Shown here in pieces: positions 10,968 to 22,109 of a stretch of DNA of 64,000 nucleotides; within the stretch, counting starts at the first letter, position 1, and each line of letters opens with the position of its first letter. A model generated the notes under the pieces. The model had not been told where the DNA came from and made no database searches. It saw only the letters and a list, made by a program, of their open reading frames with translations. This stretch comes from Nymphaea colorata (Eukaryota > Streptophyta > Magnoliopsida > Nymphaeales > Nymphaeaceae), in contig NC_045141.1 of NCBI RefSeq assembly GCF_008831285.2, positions 12,138,106-12,202,105 on the forward strand, read 5' to 3'. Made by a program: the position numbers and the translations under genes.

Positions 10968-11893
10968 CTACTCTATAGACACCATATCACAATATGATAG
11001 GTGATAGACCAAATTCTTTTCCAAACTTTTCTTTTGAACTTTCTTTTGGACCATCAAAGCAGACCTTGCTTGATTGTTTGTTTCTTCGGTGGCACATGGT
11101 TGAATTTTTTTGACTAGACACTCCCATGAACTTGTCTTCATGCAGCCTTCCTTACTATGGTAGAATTCACACCGTGATGCAATCTGCAGGCAGAGCTTCT
11201 TGACTCTGGCATCCATCATGATTCTTCCTTTATTGCCTAGATAAACAGTCCACAGAGCCCTAGGATAACCATTTCTAACCCATATTAGTTCCATCAATTT
11301 CCCAGTGTCCTTCCTGCTCCTCAAAATCTCCCCTACCCACTTGCGCAAAATAGACTTCGATGGTTGGTTAACCCAATCAAGTATGTCCTCTTGATCATTA
11401 CTGAGAGTAATGTTGCTAAGCTTAGGTCTGTCAAGTAATGTTGCTAAGCTTAGGTCTGTCAATCTACAGACCTGTTTGTATAAATCTTGATTATCTTTCT
11501 GCAGCATTTCACAAATGTTCGTATTATAATTGACCCTCCCAAGCATAAAGTTGTTGTTGTCGTCAATCTGCTCCAAAAGGGGACTCCCTATCCAGCTATC
11601 TTTTCAGTTGTTAATTTTCTTGACATCCTTAACTGATCAAGACACCAAATCTTTAATTTGCTTTCAGCTTTTGAAAATATCCTTCCATATCACAGAGCTA
11701 AGGAGCTCAATTGCCACATACGGCAATCTTTAATATACTTTCTCCTTACATATGAGGCCCAAATGTTATCTGAGCTAATTGCAGGACATGCCAAAAACAA
11801 TAGCTGATCACATCTAATCAAAGGGGGCTTCGTGTCTTCACTACCACCACCCCATAAGAAGTTGGCATACAATCTTTCCCCTCTTTGAATCAT
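10968..11893 (-). pseudogene. LINE reverse transcriptase C-terminal fragment
   Basis: On the minus strand an upstream part (11690-11893) reads LYANFLWGGG, CDQLLFLACP and IWASYVRRKYI, the linker after RT in plant L1-type LINEs. After stops and frameshifts, a 202-codon frame (10968-11576) gives SWIGSPLLEQ-like text just before it, and within it YPRALWTVYLGNKGRI and LCLQIASRCEFYH, which is the zf-RVT zinc-binding region. Endonuclease and catalytic RT core are absent, so this is a 5'-truncated, inactive copy. A 28-bp tandem duplication at about 11406-11461 lies inside and shifts the frame. Confidence 0.75.
11406..11461. repeat. 28-bp tandem duplication in the LINE
   Basis: Two adjacent copies of a 28-bp unit containing GTTGCTAAGCTTAGGTCTGT. 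Since 28 is not a multiple of three, the duplication breaks the LINE reading frame. Confidence 0.85.
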
Positions 11894-12280
11894 TCATGTT
11901 TACATAGTTCATAAGTTAAATTAGGTACAAGCTCAACCTCTACAACTGCTTGTAGTTGTAGTTGGTGTCAAGGGTTACCTCTCTCTCTCAAGGCCTCTGG
12001 CCAGCTTCTATCATTTAGTTGCAATTTGGACTCCACCTGCATTGGGCTGTAGACGAGTGATAATCAACTTACAAAAATTAATGGCCTCTATGATGAATGT
12101 CTGGAACGCCCTTTTCTCCCATCGGATCAATCCTCCCATGTTGAAACGGTTCTACAGGAGGCTCGTTATGGCAATGCTATTCATGCTATTTCCATGATTA
12201 GTTGGATATGTTACCTATATTAAAAGTTGCCCACTATGGATTGCCGTTAATTTTTCTTTCCATGATTTCTTGCTTTGTAA
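11894..12280. other. Spacer between LINE and composite copia
   Basis: No coding frame or repeat boundary recognised. Possibly more LINE or the upstream (U3) part of the following copia LTR; neither can be shown. Confidence 0.35.
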
Positions 12281-12437
12281 CTGTTGTATTCACTCACGTT
12301 AAATAGTGATTGTAGAGTGAAACAACGATTATAGAGAAAATATACAATACGAGCTCTCCCTTGCTTCTTGTGGACGTAGGCATACATGTCGAACCTCGTA
12401 TACTCCTTGTTTTTCTCATTCTTCTCCCTAATCTTTA
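12281..12437 (+). mobile_element. 3' part of copia 5' LTR (R-U5)
   Basis: The sequence runs from TGTTGTATTCACTCACG through CTTGTGGACGTAGGC to the primer-binding site. The GTGGACGTAGGC motif is a recurrent U5 element of plant copia LTRs. The true LTR start may lie further left. Confidence 0.55.
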
Positions 12438-12450
12438 TGGTATCAGAGCC
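12438..12450 (+). other. Copia primer-binding site
   Basis: TGGTATCAGAGCC, complementary to plant initiator tRNA-Met, directly after the LTR end. It marks the 5' boundary of the internal region of the composite element. Confidence 0.9.
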
Positions 12451-12642
12451 AAATTCCTTTTGAAATGGAGTATTCCATGTCATCCACTGCTTAACAACAT
12501 TTGCTGTTTTCTAAAGGCTCCGTTGTTCGGAGTTGTTGCCAGCAAAACGGTGTTTATTTCATTGCAGGAGGCTCAGCAGAAATCAGAGTATATCTCTGTG
12601 ATCGATTTGGGGGAAAACCCCAATTTCTGGCGAAGGAGAATC

Positions 12643-13044
12643 GTGAACACCACTGGAGTACTCTGTTTTACTGTAAACAGAGACTGTCATGATAAAAATT
12701 CCAGCAATATTCAGACGGGGTGCATTTCTTCGTGGAGGCTCCGTTGAGGCTGATTTTTGGGGCGTCCCTTCCTGTTCATCTTGTCGACCTTCAGTCCAAA
12801 TTTCAGGGCAAATGGAGGTCTGGGTGATTTTCTACGAATTTTTTATCGTGAACGCCACTGGAGTATTCTGTTCTACTGTAAACAGAGACTGCAATTTCCA
12901 GTAATATTCAGATGGGGCACATTTCTCCGTGGAGGCTCCTTAGGGGCTGATTTTTGGGGCGTCCCTTCCTCTTCATCTTGTCGACCTTCAGTCCAAATTT
13001 CAGGGCAAACAGAGGTCTGGGTGATTTTCTACGAATTTTTTAGT
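12643..13044 (+). repeat. 205-bp tandem repeat in the copia leader
   Basis: Two units, 12643-12847 and 12848-13044. Each starts GTGAACRCCACTGGAGTA and ends GATTTTCTACGAATTTTTTA. They differ by scattered substitutions and a small indel. They lie between the primer-binding site and gag, where copia elements have an untranslated leader, so the short frames across them are unlikely to be translated. Confidence 0.85.
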
Positions 13045-13217
13045 GTTGCTATATCCTGAGTATTGCCAGAAGGCTTCTGCGAGATGCACAACTGCAAATT
13101 CAGGAGGAAGCGGAGTTCTGTCCCTTCCATCTAATTCTCGGTTCGTGCGATATTGAAGGTTTCTCTCATAACGTTATCAAGGCAGATAGCTCCTAGTCAC
13201 AAGGAGCAGGGGATTAG

Positions 13218-13257
13218 CCTCAGCAACAGTTGCATGGCCTCAGCAACAGTTGCATGA
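13218..13257. repeat. 20-bp tandem duplication
   Basis: Two copies of CCTCAGCAACAGTTGCATGR just before gag. Confidence 0.85.
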
Positions 13258-13268
13258 CAGCGTCAATC

Positions 13269-14507
13269 CTACACTCAAAATCACCACTGAATCTTTAAAT
13301 GGGTTCAATTATATTACTTAGGCAAAATCTGCTAAACTTTTCCTAAGCAGAAAGTCTAAACTCGGTCACGTCACCGGCAGCAAACCAAAGCCTACTGAGA
13401 ATGATCTGAAATTTGCTGAATGGGAATCAAACGACCACACTCTCATGTCATGGCTCTTGAATTCCATGGAGAAAAAATTGCTTGTGGATTCTTTTTTATT
13501 GAAACTGCCAAAGATGTGTGGGAGGCAACTCGTGATCTGTACAACCAGCAATACAATGTCGCTCGACGTTTTCAATTAGCGCAAGAAATCAACAAGATCA
13601 AAGAAGGAGATATGACCTTTACAGAATAACTTGGACAACTCTCTCATGTCGTGGCTCTTGAATTCCATAGAGAAAAAATTGCTTGTGGATTCTTTTTTAT
13701 TGAAACTGCCAAAGATGTGTGGGAGGCAACTCGTGATCTGTACAGCCAGCAATACAATGTCGCTCGACATTTTCAATTAGCGCAAGAAATCAACAAGCTC
13801 AAACAAGGAGATATGACCTTTACAGAATAACTTGGACAACTTCGCGCCTTATGGGATGAATGAGAATCCTATACCCCTGTAGCGACTGATGTTGTTACTC
13901 TCTAGAAAAATCGAGAGGAAGAAAAATTTTTTCAAATGTTGGCTGGACTGAAACCCGAATATGATTCACTGCGCAGTCATGTTCTCATGTCATTGGAAGT
14001 TCCCAAACTCAGCACCATCTACTCCATCATTATGCGTTAGGAAACCCGGCGTCAAATCATGAATCCTTTCAACCGAACTGAGGAGGACTCCCAAGCAGCG
14101 ATGGTCTCCAAACAAAAGGACGTGAGTATGTCTTCTAGTTCTGGTTTTTTAAATTCCAAAGGAAAAAAGAAACTTTTTTGTACCTATTGCAAGAAAGAAA
14201 ATCACACCAGAGAGAAATGTTGGAAGCTAAACAAAAAATCGAATGATGAAGGACGACACAAGGCTGCTCATATTTTTCACAATGATCAGAAAGATACACC
14301 GGTGACCATGGAAAAGCTGACCCAACTTTTACATAATTTTGTCAAACAGAATTCAGCTACCCTGGCCACTAACGAAAGCGGCGACGATGTAGGTACGTGC
14401 AGTTTTTTGTCTTATTTAGATGAGAATACTTGGATAATAGATTTTGGTGCATCAGACAATATGGCAGGTTCCAAAAAAATTTTAACCGACATTGAAGGTG
14501 TCTCTTA
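13269..14507 (+). pseudogene. Copia gag and protease start, broken
   Basis: Gag text begins near NPTLKITTESLNGFNYIT and continues through SKLGHVTGSKPKPTE into the UBN2-type capsid region (DVWEATRDLYNQQYNVARRF). A frameshift lies near 13465. The last clean frame (14059-14508) holds the nucleocapsid zinc knuckle C-x2-C-x4-H-x4-C (14179-14220, CTYCKKENHTREKC) and the protease start WIIDFGASDNMAG. The usual protease motif is D-[ST]-G; here the middle residue is Phe, so the enzyme would be dead even without the break. The reading is cut at 14507 by an inserted TIR element. Confidence 0.85.
13440..13840 (+). repeat. 201-bp in-frame tandem duplication inside gag
   Basis: Units 13440-13640 and 13641-13840 are nearly identical, with only a few substitutions. 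The period is exactly 67 codons. Both copies carry the same TAA in ACAGAATAACTTGG, where relatives have a sense codon, so the stop arose before the duplication. Confidence 0.9.
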
Positions 14508-14714
14508 GGGCCCGTTTGATGGGCTGGAAAAACACTATAGCAGAAGAAAAGAAATTCAAAATTTTAAAGTTTTTCTCATTCCATCAAATGTAGAGAAATT
14601 TTTTTGACCGTTGGAGGTGATTCCAGAAATATATTTTCGGAAAAATTTTTCCAGCCAGAAGAGTGGAAAAATTTTTCTAGAAATTTTTTTGTGACCGTTG
14701 GAGAAAGAATGGAC

Positions 14715-15107
14715 GGGGAGGAAGAAGAAGGGAAGAAGGGAAGGAGGGAAGGAGGGAGGAAGAAGAAGGGAAGAAGGGAAGGAAGGAGGAGGAAGAAAGG
14801 AGGGAGGAAGAAGAAGGGAAGAAGGGAAGGAGGGAGGAAGAAGAAGGAAGAAGGAAGAAGAAGGGAAGATGGGAAGGAGGGAGGAGGAAGAAGAAAGAAA
14901 GAAGGGAAGGAAGGAGGAGGAAGAAGAAGGAAAAAAGGGAAGGAGGGAGGAGGAAGAAGGGAAGGAGGGAGGAAGAAGAAGGGAAGAAGGGAGGAGGAAG
15001 AAAGGAGGGAGGAAGAAGAAGGGAAGGAGGGAGGAGGAAGAAAGGAGGGAGGAAGAAGAAGGGAAGGAGGGAGGAGGAAGAAAGGAGGGAGGAAGAAGAA
15101 GAGAAGA
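14715..15107 (+). repeat. 393-bp homopurine (GGA/GAA) tract
   Basis: Only A and G for 14715-14869 and 14871-15107, with a single T at 14870 between them. The right part is built of an exact 40-bp period (15001-15040, 15041-15080, then partial). Long open frames here, coding Glu/Lys/Arg/Gly only, are a by-product of stop-poor purine sequence. Confidence 0.95.
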
Positions 15108-15489
15108 TTAATCAAATTTTGTGATGAACTTTTCCCTCGCGCCTCTGTTTCTTCTCCTCCCTGTCTGAATCATCTTCTACCTCCCGAGCATCTTCCCTTG
15201 GCGAATTTGGAGGCGACGGCCGGAATCTGGCGCAGATTTGCGGCGCTCCAACATTAATCTCTGCCACAGGTGGCTGCGACCCAATTTTCTCTTAGATTAT
15301 TGGGATTTCAACATAATCCAATGAATTATCATCTTGGCTTTGTTCTAAAATTGATTATCTGACTGTTCCAAGTGATTTCACCATTTGTCTCCATCGGATT
15401 GAGGAGAAATCAAGATTGGAAGCTCGGATTCTGCTCAAAGAGGTGGCGGCGCTTTTTTGAAGGAGCTCGCAGAATACAGCCAACTTCAA

Positions 15490-15838
15490 TCTCAACGAGT
15501 GGGCTGAATATTGTTCAGTTTTGGCTCAAATTTGGAGTGTCCGCTCCTTGGCTCGTGCTCTTGCTGTGGTCCGATTTTCAGGAATTTTGGAGGAGTCTAT
15601 GAATATATAAAAATCCACGAATGGAGCTCTCTCTACCAGGCGTGAAACTGAGTTGCAACTGAGGAATTCCTGAAGCAGATGATAGGCATTCTGCAAGTTC
15701 AAGGCTCAATGACTGGGGTTTAGACTGCTCGGATTCAGCTCAAATTTGGAGCGTCTACTCCTTGAATCCTGATCTTGCTACTGTCCAAATTTCAGGCAAA
15801 TCGGAGCTGTCTGTGATTTTTAAAAAATCTACAAGTGA
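15490..15838 (+). repeat. Copia-leader-like sequence inside the TIR element
   Basis: Two related segments (about 15515-15625 and 15720-15838) share AGCTCAAATTTGGAGCGTC / GGCTCAAATTTGGAGTGTC and TCCRATTTTCAGG-type text. The second aligns by eye with the 205-bp leader repeat of the host copia: GGGGCGTC, TGATCTTG/CATCTTG, TCCAAATTTCAGG, GATTTT and TCTAC occur in the same order and spacing. This suggests capture of copia leader sequence by the DNA element. The similarity is moderate. Confidence 0.45.
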
Positions 15839-16017
15839 GGATGACTCATGTCTTCCGCCTAAACTTGAAAATATATTTCTTTTTCCTTAAACAAAGAAAT
15901 ATATTTCTCAATCATCACACACGCATCAAAATGAGAATCGAAAATATTTTTTCCATTTCATTTTTCCAAGAAATATATTTTCAGAAATATATTTCCAGAC
16001 CATCAAATGGCCCCTTA

Positions 16018-17522
16018 TTTAAAACCTGTTACTATAGCTAATGGGGGCAAGATTAGCGTCACAAGAAAGGGAGTTACATAATTTTTTGAGAAGCAGAGTC
16101 CTATTAATGTTTTATATATGCCTGATTCCAATTTCATGTCCGTTAGTAAGATAACCAAGACTTACAATTGTAATGTGAGTTTCTCGCCCTCAAAGGTTGT
16201 GTTTCAGGATCGGATCACCGGGAAGACGATTGGTGAAGAGGACGAATTTCCGCCTCTATTACTTGAATTGCAGAAATAAGGCACTTGCTGCCACTACAAA
16301 CAACATTGTAGGAGAAAAATGGCATTTGAGGCATCCTTCAAATTATGTTTTAAATTTCTTGAAGCCTAGAATTTTTTTTTATTGCAATACTTGTGAGGTG
16401 TGCCGGTATGCCAAGTTAACCCGACCACCATTTTTTTCATCTGAAAGTACTACTAAGTCAGTTTTTGAGATTGTTCACTCGGACGTTTGGGGACCAGCCC
16501 CTCTTGATTCATATAATGATTTTAAGTACTACTTATCCTTCATTGATTATTATTCTCGTGTGGGTAGGATATATTTCTTAAAAACCATGGACAATGTGTT
16601 TTCTAAATTTCAAATATTTGACAACATGGTAGTCACTTAGTTTGGGACAAAAATTAAAACCTTACGGACAGACAATGGGACTGAATATATAAACAAGAAT
16701 TTTGAGTCCTTTGTCAACAAGGTTGGCATACACCACCAGACTACATGTAGAGAAACACCTCAACAGAACGGAGTTTGAAAGAAGAAATAGACATTTACTT
16801 GAAGTGACTCGTGCGTTGCTTTTCCAAAACAATGTTCCAGAACATTTTTGGAGTGAAGCAATTTCAGCAGCCAACTATATTATAAACAGGCAACCGTGAC
16901 GCTATCTTGAAAATAGATCCCCTCCATTGAAGTTCTTAAAGGAACGCAACATACTATTGAACATCTTAGAAAGTTTGGATGCATTGTTTATGTTTGGAAA
17001 TCTCCCAAACATCGAAACAAGTTACAGCCTCGTGCCATAAAATGTGTGTTTTTCGAATATTGCCCTACCAAGAAAGGATATAGATGGTTTGATGTGGCTT
17101 CAAGGAAAATGTATATATATCGTGATGTTACATTTGATGAGTCACAAGCTTATTTTGAAAATCGTCCTCAGGAGGAGACTCAAGTTCATCCTCAAAGGGA
17201 GAAAATAAACTCAAAATTTCAGTCTCTCCCTCTTTCTAATGCTTTTCCTATGGCTGACGTTGAGAATGGTAAAGTTTCTATTCAAGTCCAAAAGAATGAA
17301 GATACCACTCCTATCATTGAAAGAGTTGATAGTGCCTCACAACAAATCACTGCAACTGAAACACAGTCAGAAAATACCCTGCGGCGATCAGAAAGGATTC
17401 GACAACATCATTCCCAACAAGTTACTGCAACTGAGACACAACAAATGCATTCTTCAACGCTCAGAAAAACTTCGCCAACAGCCCGAATGATACAAAGATC
17501 TTGCTATGAGCAGTATGGTTAA
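16018..17522 (+). pseudogene. Copia protease end and integrase, broken
   Basis: Right of the TTA duplication the copia frame resumes with KPVTIANGGKISVTRKGV. It then gives the GAG-pre-integrase region (LRHPSNYVLNF, CNTCEVCRYAKL) and the integrase core (IVHSDVWGP with the first Asp; TDNGTEY with the second; PQQNGV, where the third acidic position follows but is interrupted by a stop). Several stops (for example at 16638 and about 16778) and frameshifts break it. The final stretch 17046-17522 carries the integrase C-terminal GY..Y.. region and the polar linker (RRSERIRQ) before RT. Confidence 0.85.
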
Positions 17523-17576
17523 ATATCCAATAAAAGCCTGCATTGATTATGGTGCTTTCTCTCAAACTCTTTTTTT

Positions 17577-18495
17577 ATGCAGTTAAACAAAGCCTCTGAA
17601 CCAGGGACATTTGAAGAGGCTGTTCAAGATCCTCTAACAAAAAATGACACATGGGAACTCGTCCCTCTTCCTCCAGGTAAAAAACCTGTTAGTTGCAAAT
17701 GGGTTTTTAAACTGAAATTTCATAGTGATGGAACTCTTGACAGACATAAAGCTCGTCTTGTTGCTTGCGGCTTCTCTCAATAGAAGGGATTGACTATACA
17801 GAAACATTTGCTCCAATGGCAAAGTTGACAACTCTTTGTACCCTTGTATCTATTGCCTGCAATAATGAGTGAGATTTATTTCAGTTTGACGTAAAGAATG
17901 CTTTTCTTCAGGGTGATTTACGGAAAGAAGTCTACATGAAAATTCCCTCAAGGCCTCAATTATGAAAACAAAAAAAAATCTTGTTTGTAAATTGAAGAAG
18001 TCTATCTATGGACTCAAACAATCCCTGCGAGCTTGGTACTCAAAGCTCAGTTCTGCATTGATCGATTTTGAGTACAAACGTAGTGTTTCAGACAACTATT
18101 TATTCATTCATCATTATCAAAATAAAACTGTTTTGGTTCTTGTTTATGTTGGATGATATTGTCATCACAGGGGATTCCAAGAATATAGTTGAGAAGACCA
18201 AACTATATCTCCATCAAAAGTTTGAGATAAAAGATCTAGGAAGATTGAAATACTTCCTAGGAATAGAGGTAAGTCACTCCAAGAAAGGTTTATATTTATC
18301 CCAATGAAAATATGCTCTTGATCTATTGAAGGAAATAGAGAAACTTGGAGCGAAGCCAGCAGTCACACCAATAGAAGTAAATCACAAACTTGACAAGATA
18401 GATCGTGAAGTACCAGTACGAGATGCAAAACAGTATCAACGTATTGTTGGAAAATTGATATATTTGACTGTTACAAGGCCTGACATTACCTATGC
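17577..18495 (+). pseudogene. Copia reverse transcriptase, first part, broken
   Basis: Recognisable blocks are [44 protein letters not shown], then RT catalytic text where TATGTTGGATGAT (18145-18157) replaces the usual TATGTGGATGAT: one inserted T frameshifts the YVDD box. DLGRLKYFLGIEV, GAKPAVTPIE and RPDITYA follow. At least three stops occur. Sequence breaks at 18495 inside codon text that resumes after the solo LTR. Confidence 0.88.
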
Positions 18496-20950
18496 TGTCA
18501 CGACCCAATTTTTGACACCAAAAATTTTCTTTCATTTCTATAATAGCGGAAGCAATATTGAGTCATGACCAGAACATTAGACATTGTTTTATTTCAATAA
18601 TAAAATACTTGAACCCAAATAAAAATAACCACAAATCCCAAAACCGACGCAGTGTCCTGAATGCCAATGCCCGTCCATCACAAGACTGAGGTCGTCGCTA
18701 CCTGTAGATAGAAAGAAGGGTCAGAATTCCTCTGAGTATGAGAAAATCCAGACATGAATGAAACATGGCCCAAAATAATATTTAGTTTCGTAAAACGATT
18801 CCAAAAAGGCCTTATGAACTACAGCCATAAGTTTTCCAAAACTTTATACACACAAAAGTTACGACCCATTATCAGAACAAAACGAGGTGTGCACAACCTC
18901 CCAAACATTTCGTAGGCTTCCAATCGTGGTTCTCTGACGATGTCATGGTCATCGTGCCGAGCAACAGAAATCCCCGTGGGCACTCACGGGCAGAACAGAA
19001 CATATCTTCACCAGGCGATCCAACGGATCGAGGGCACCTGAAGTGAAGCCTCCTGAGATATCCCAGATCGCCGCTGCAGCAGCATGGCCCCTCTAGGAAC
19101 CCGGTTTGAGGGACCAGGAGATGTCTCTCTCCCAACACAGCAGCAGTACCCCGGGCCCTTGTGCCGCCCAATACCCTGTGGGCCCTCCAGTACAGCCAGA
19201 GGAGTGTGACCACTACCTCCCGGGACAAAACCAAACACTGGGCAAAGCAGAAAGCTCGCACTCGCATAAACCATCGCACAAAGTCCACGTTTCACTTTCG
19301 AATTTCAAAAGTGAGGGTTTCTCAATACTAGACATCATCTAGTACCTCTCACAGAAACCGCCCTCAGGCTCGGTTTCTCAGAAAGAAACAACAAGACATT
19401 TCTAATTCAATTTAATGACAACGAAGCAAAGTCGAGTAGTAATGCCATAAAACAAAACACATCACGTTTAAAATTAACACAATAATCACTATTTCAAAAC
19501 AAGATAGTTCAATAGCCTTCTCCTGAAATTTAAATAACCCAAAAGGTACCACAGAGCAATAAAATATAACATTACATTTTTCCTTCGAAATTACAAACAA
19601 ATATAATAAAACCCCCTTTTTGACAATTTAAGAAACTGAGAGGGTACCAAAACGTGATTTCACATTAAGCACCCGGTTTTTACTGAAAATTTCTCTCACA
19701 AACCTCTTTTTGAAGAGGTTTTCAGCAAAAACGTTGCGGCATTGTCTTCTAAAATTTATAACAGCTTATTCGTAAATTATGCTAATTAGGTGGACCCGCT
19801 TTGTAATTTTTCCAACTTAACATAAAAACGGCCGACGCTCTTTTTTCTCTCATTTCACGCCTCGTTTTCTCTCTCCTACGAGCTGCTCCTCCGTCTTCTT
19901 CTCGCTCGACCAGCGGTGGGGATTCCACCGTTCGTTCTCAACCCAAAACCGGAGAGAAACTCTTCTCCTGCTGCGACATTCCGGCGTTGGGTTTCCATGT
20001 CGCTGCGCCACCCGTCGCCTTCCGCCGCCGCCACCACCTGCTCTCGTGCTTCTAGCATTGCCCTCGTGAGAAACCTTGACATAGAGAAAGAAGGGCTGTC
20101 GGGCCCTCCACTGCCCGGTTGCAACAGCAGTTGCCGCTACCTCTTTCCCTTGCTCTCGTTCTCTCAAGCAGGAGAGGAACGACTGAAGCTGTGTTCCACC
20201 AGCCACCAGTATGAGGAAGGTGGCTGGTCTTCGGATCGATCGAGTGACAGTGCCTGCGCATCACTGCGGTTCCTTCTTTCCTGTTTGTTTTTAGATTTGG
20301 GGTTCACCGCAAGTCGATCAAACCATGTCATGTCCTCTGTCCATGTTGCTCGGAACTTCCCCCTTTTATTATTACTATTTTTTTTTCTTCTCTGCTAGTA
20401 TCATAGCAGGTTCGGGAAGACAACCGAGTCTTCCCACTGTAGATTGGTATCGCTCCTTCTGTGGCCCGACCCTCTCAGAGGGTTCATGTATCAAATCTTT
20501 CTATTGTTTGAGGTCGTCTGTGTTTCGGTTGTTTGTGGATAAAACGAAATTATACCTAGCATGCTATTTCCGTTCCAGTCTTCAATAACTCATGCATAGA
20601 TTCATGTTCAGGCATATATAAATTGATAAACTCTCATGCATACGTATCTAGAAATTCAAAATATACAGGCTTCATGCTCCATTCATGATTGAAAATCCCC
20701 ATACCTCTGAAAATCTTGGCAGCAACTTCTGCTTCTGGTTCCTTTCCAGCAGCCACAAACCTCTACTCCAACAAGAGAGCAAGAAGAAGGACGTTACGTT
20801 CTCTGTCTCTTTCTATCGTTGAGTCCTTTCTTCTAAGAAAGATGGTTAGTTGTCATCAAATGTGATTAGATCAGCTCTTATCTCCATCTTTTTCCACATT
20901 TGTCTCCATTTGATAAACTTGACAGTTTTAAAGAAAACGTGGGTCTTACA
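18496..20950 (-). mobile_element. Ty3-gypsy-type solo LTR with 5-bp duplication
   Basis: Flanked by TATGC (18491-18495 and 20951-20955). On the minus strand it begins TGTAAGACCCACG and ends AATTGGGTCGTGACA, giving TG...CA termini. TGTRAGACCCACG starts and GGGTCGTGACA ends are characteristic of large plant gypsy (Tekay/Del-like chromovirus) LTRs. It is 2455 bp long, with no gag-pol, no primer-binding site and no internal repeat of its ends, so a single LTR left by LTR-LTR recombination fits best. Short frames inside are not supported as genes. Confidence 0.82.
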
Positions 20951-20955
20951 TATGC

Positions 20956-21035
20956 AGTTAGTGAAGTAAGCAAATATATGCATGCCCCCCAACGTGCTCA
21001 TTTCTCTGCTATTGATAGAATTTTAAGGTACTTAA
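20956..21035 (+). pseudogene. Copia RT fragment between two insertions
   Basis: About 26 codons of the RT-RNase H junction: SEVSKYMHAP, then AIDRILRYL. They continue directly from RPDITYA left of the solo LTR and lead into the TAA duplication of the next insert. Confidence 0.9.
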
Positions 21036-22109
21036 GGGCCCGTTTGATGGGCACGTAAAATTTAACGCGGTAAATTTACCATTGAAAAAATTTACAGGAT
21101 GAAATTTTTCCTTCTTCCAATCTGAGGCCCTGTTTGATGGGCGGAAAGAATTTACCGTGGTAAATTTAACCCTGTTTGATGCACAGGAAGAATTTAACAT
21201 GGTAAATTTAACCCTGTTTGATGCACAGGAAGAATTTAACATGGTAAATGTTGTTTTTTTTGTGTCTTCTCCTCTCTAAATCTGACTTGGGAGATGACAA
21301 AGGAAGGCATCAAAAGGTTGCTCTTTCTTGTCTAGGCATTCAGGAAATCAAGGCACGAAAGCAGACAACCGAACTATCATTGCCTATTGTCTAAGGCTCT
21401 AGCACAACACCTAAAACCCACAAAACCCGATTCCATTATCAGCCTTCCATTGAACAAAAAGCGAACAACTGAAAATCGCACATGCGCAATCACCAGAAAA
21501 CACCAGAAAGCGATTATATTAGATATGAAACTGGTGCAACCTCGATGCACATAAATTTAATATGAAACTGGTGCAAAAAAATAATGATACTAACAACGAG
21601 GCATATGAATAATGAGAAGCCCTCCACAAGATCAAATCATATCGACAGTTCAAAATTTGCCTCCCACTATCCACCTTTCCCATTCACAACAAAAGGTATT
21701 CCACTTAACAACAATAAGCAATCAATTATGCAACGCATAAAACTGTTGAAATCAAAGTTCAGAATCCATTCAAGACCAATACAACAAGGTTCCTCAGAAA
21801 GCCCCTCTTCCATCTCATCGATCGCACCATTAATTTAGTTAAACACATCCAGAACGAACACATAATCAACAAAAACCTTAATTGAATATAGAGCGATTCA
21901 GAACTTGATGCATTCATAAAACCCACAGTTCAGTAAGATACTACCAACATATGTTTACCAATAAATTATCACTTCATTTCATTGTATACAATACTGCCAA
22001 ATAACAGCATATCGTCGGCCATAAAACCAGAACAGAACGCATATACACTGCAGACTCTGTATTAACGAGTACCAACTCCCCCAAACCCTAAAAATTCAAC
22101 GACCAAACT

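Larger units (their letters stand above)
14508..16014. mobile_element. Non-autonomous PIF/Harbinger-like TIR element (copy 1)
   Basis: Flanked by TTA (14505-14507 and 16015-16017). The left end GGGCCCGTTTGATGGGCTGG and the reverse complement of the right end, GGGGCCATTTGATGGTCTGG, match at 17 of 20 bases. A 3-bp TTA/TAA duplication with G-rich inverted repeats is the hallmark of PIF/Harbinger and Tourist elements. No transposase is encoded. The interior holds a 393-bp homopurine tract, a GC-richer 140-bp patch (15120-15260) and sequence resembling the leader of a copia element (about 15490-15838). It interrupts the copia protease. Confidence 0.85.

Noticed and set aside
12361-13059. Overlapping 70-128 codon frames after the copia primer-binding site
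   Set aside because: They lie in the untranslated leader repeats and show no Gag motif.
14604-15257. A 217-codon open frame rich in Glu, Lys, Arg and Gly
   Set aside because: It is a by-product of the homopurine array, where stop codons are rare; all three plus frames and the antisense are open.
18872-20588. Several 60-160 codon frames in the solo LTR
   Set aside because: Both strands have them, none has a family motif, and LTRs of this type are non-coding.
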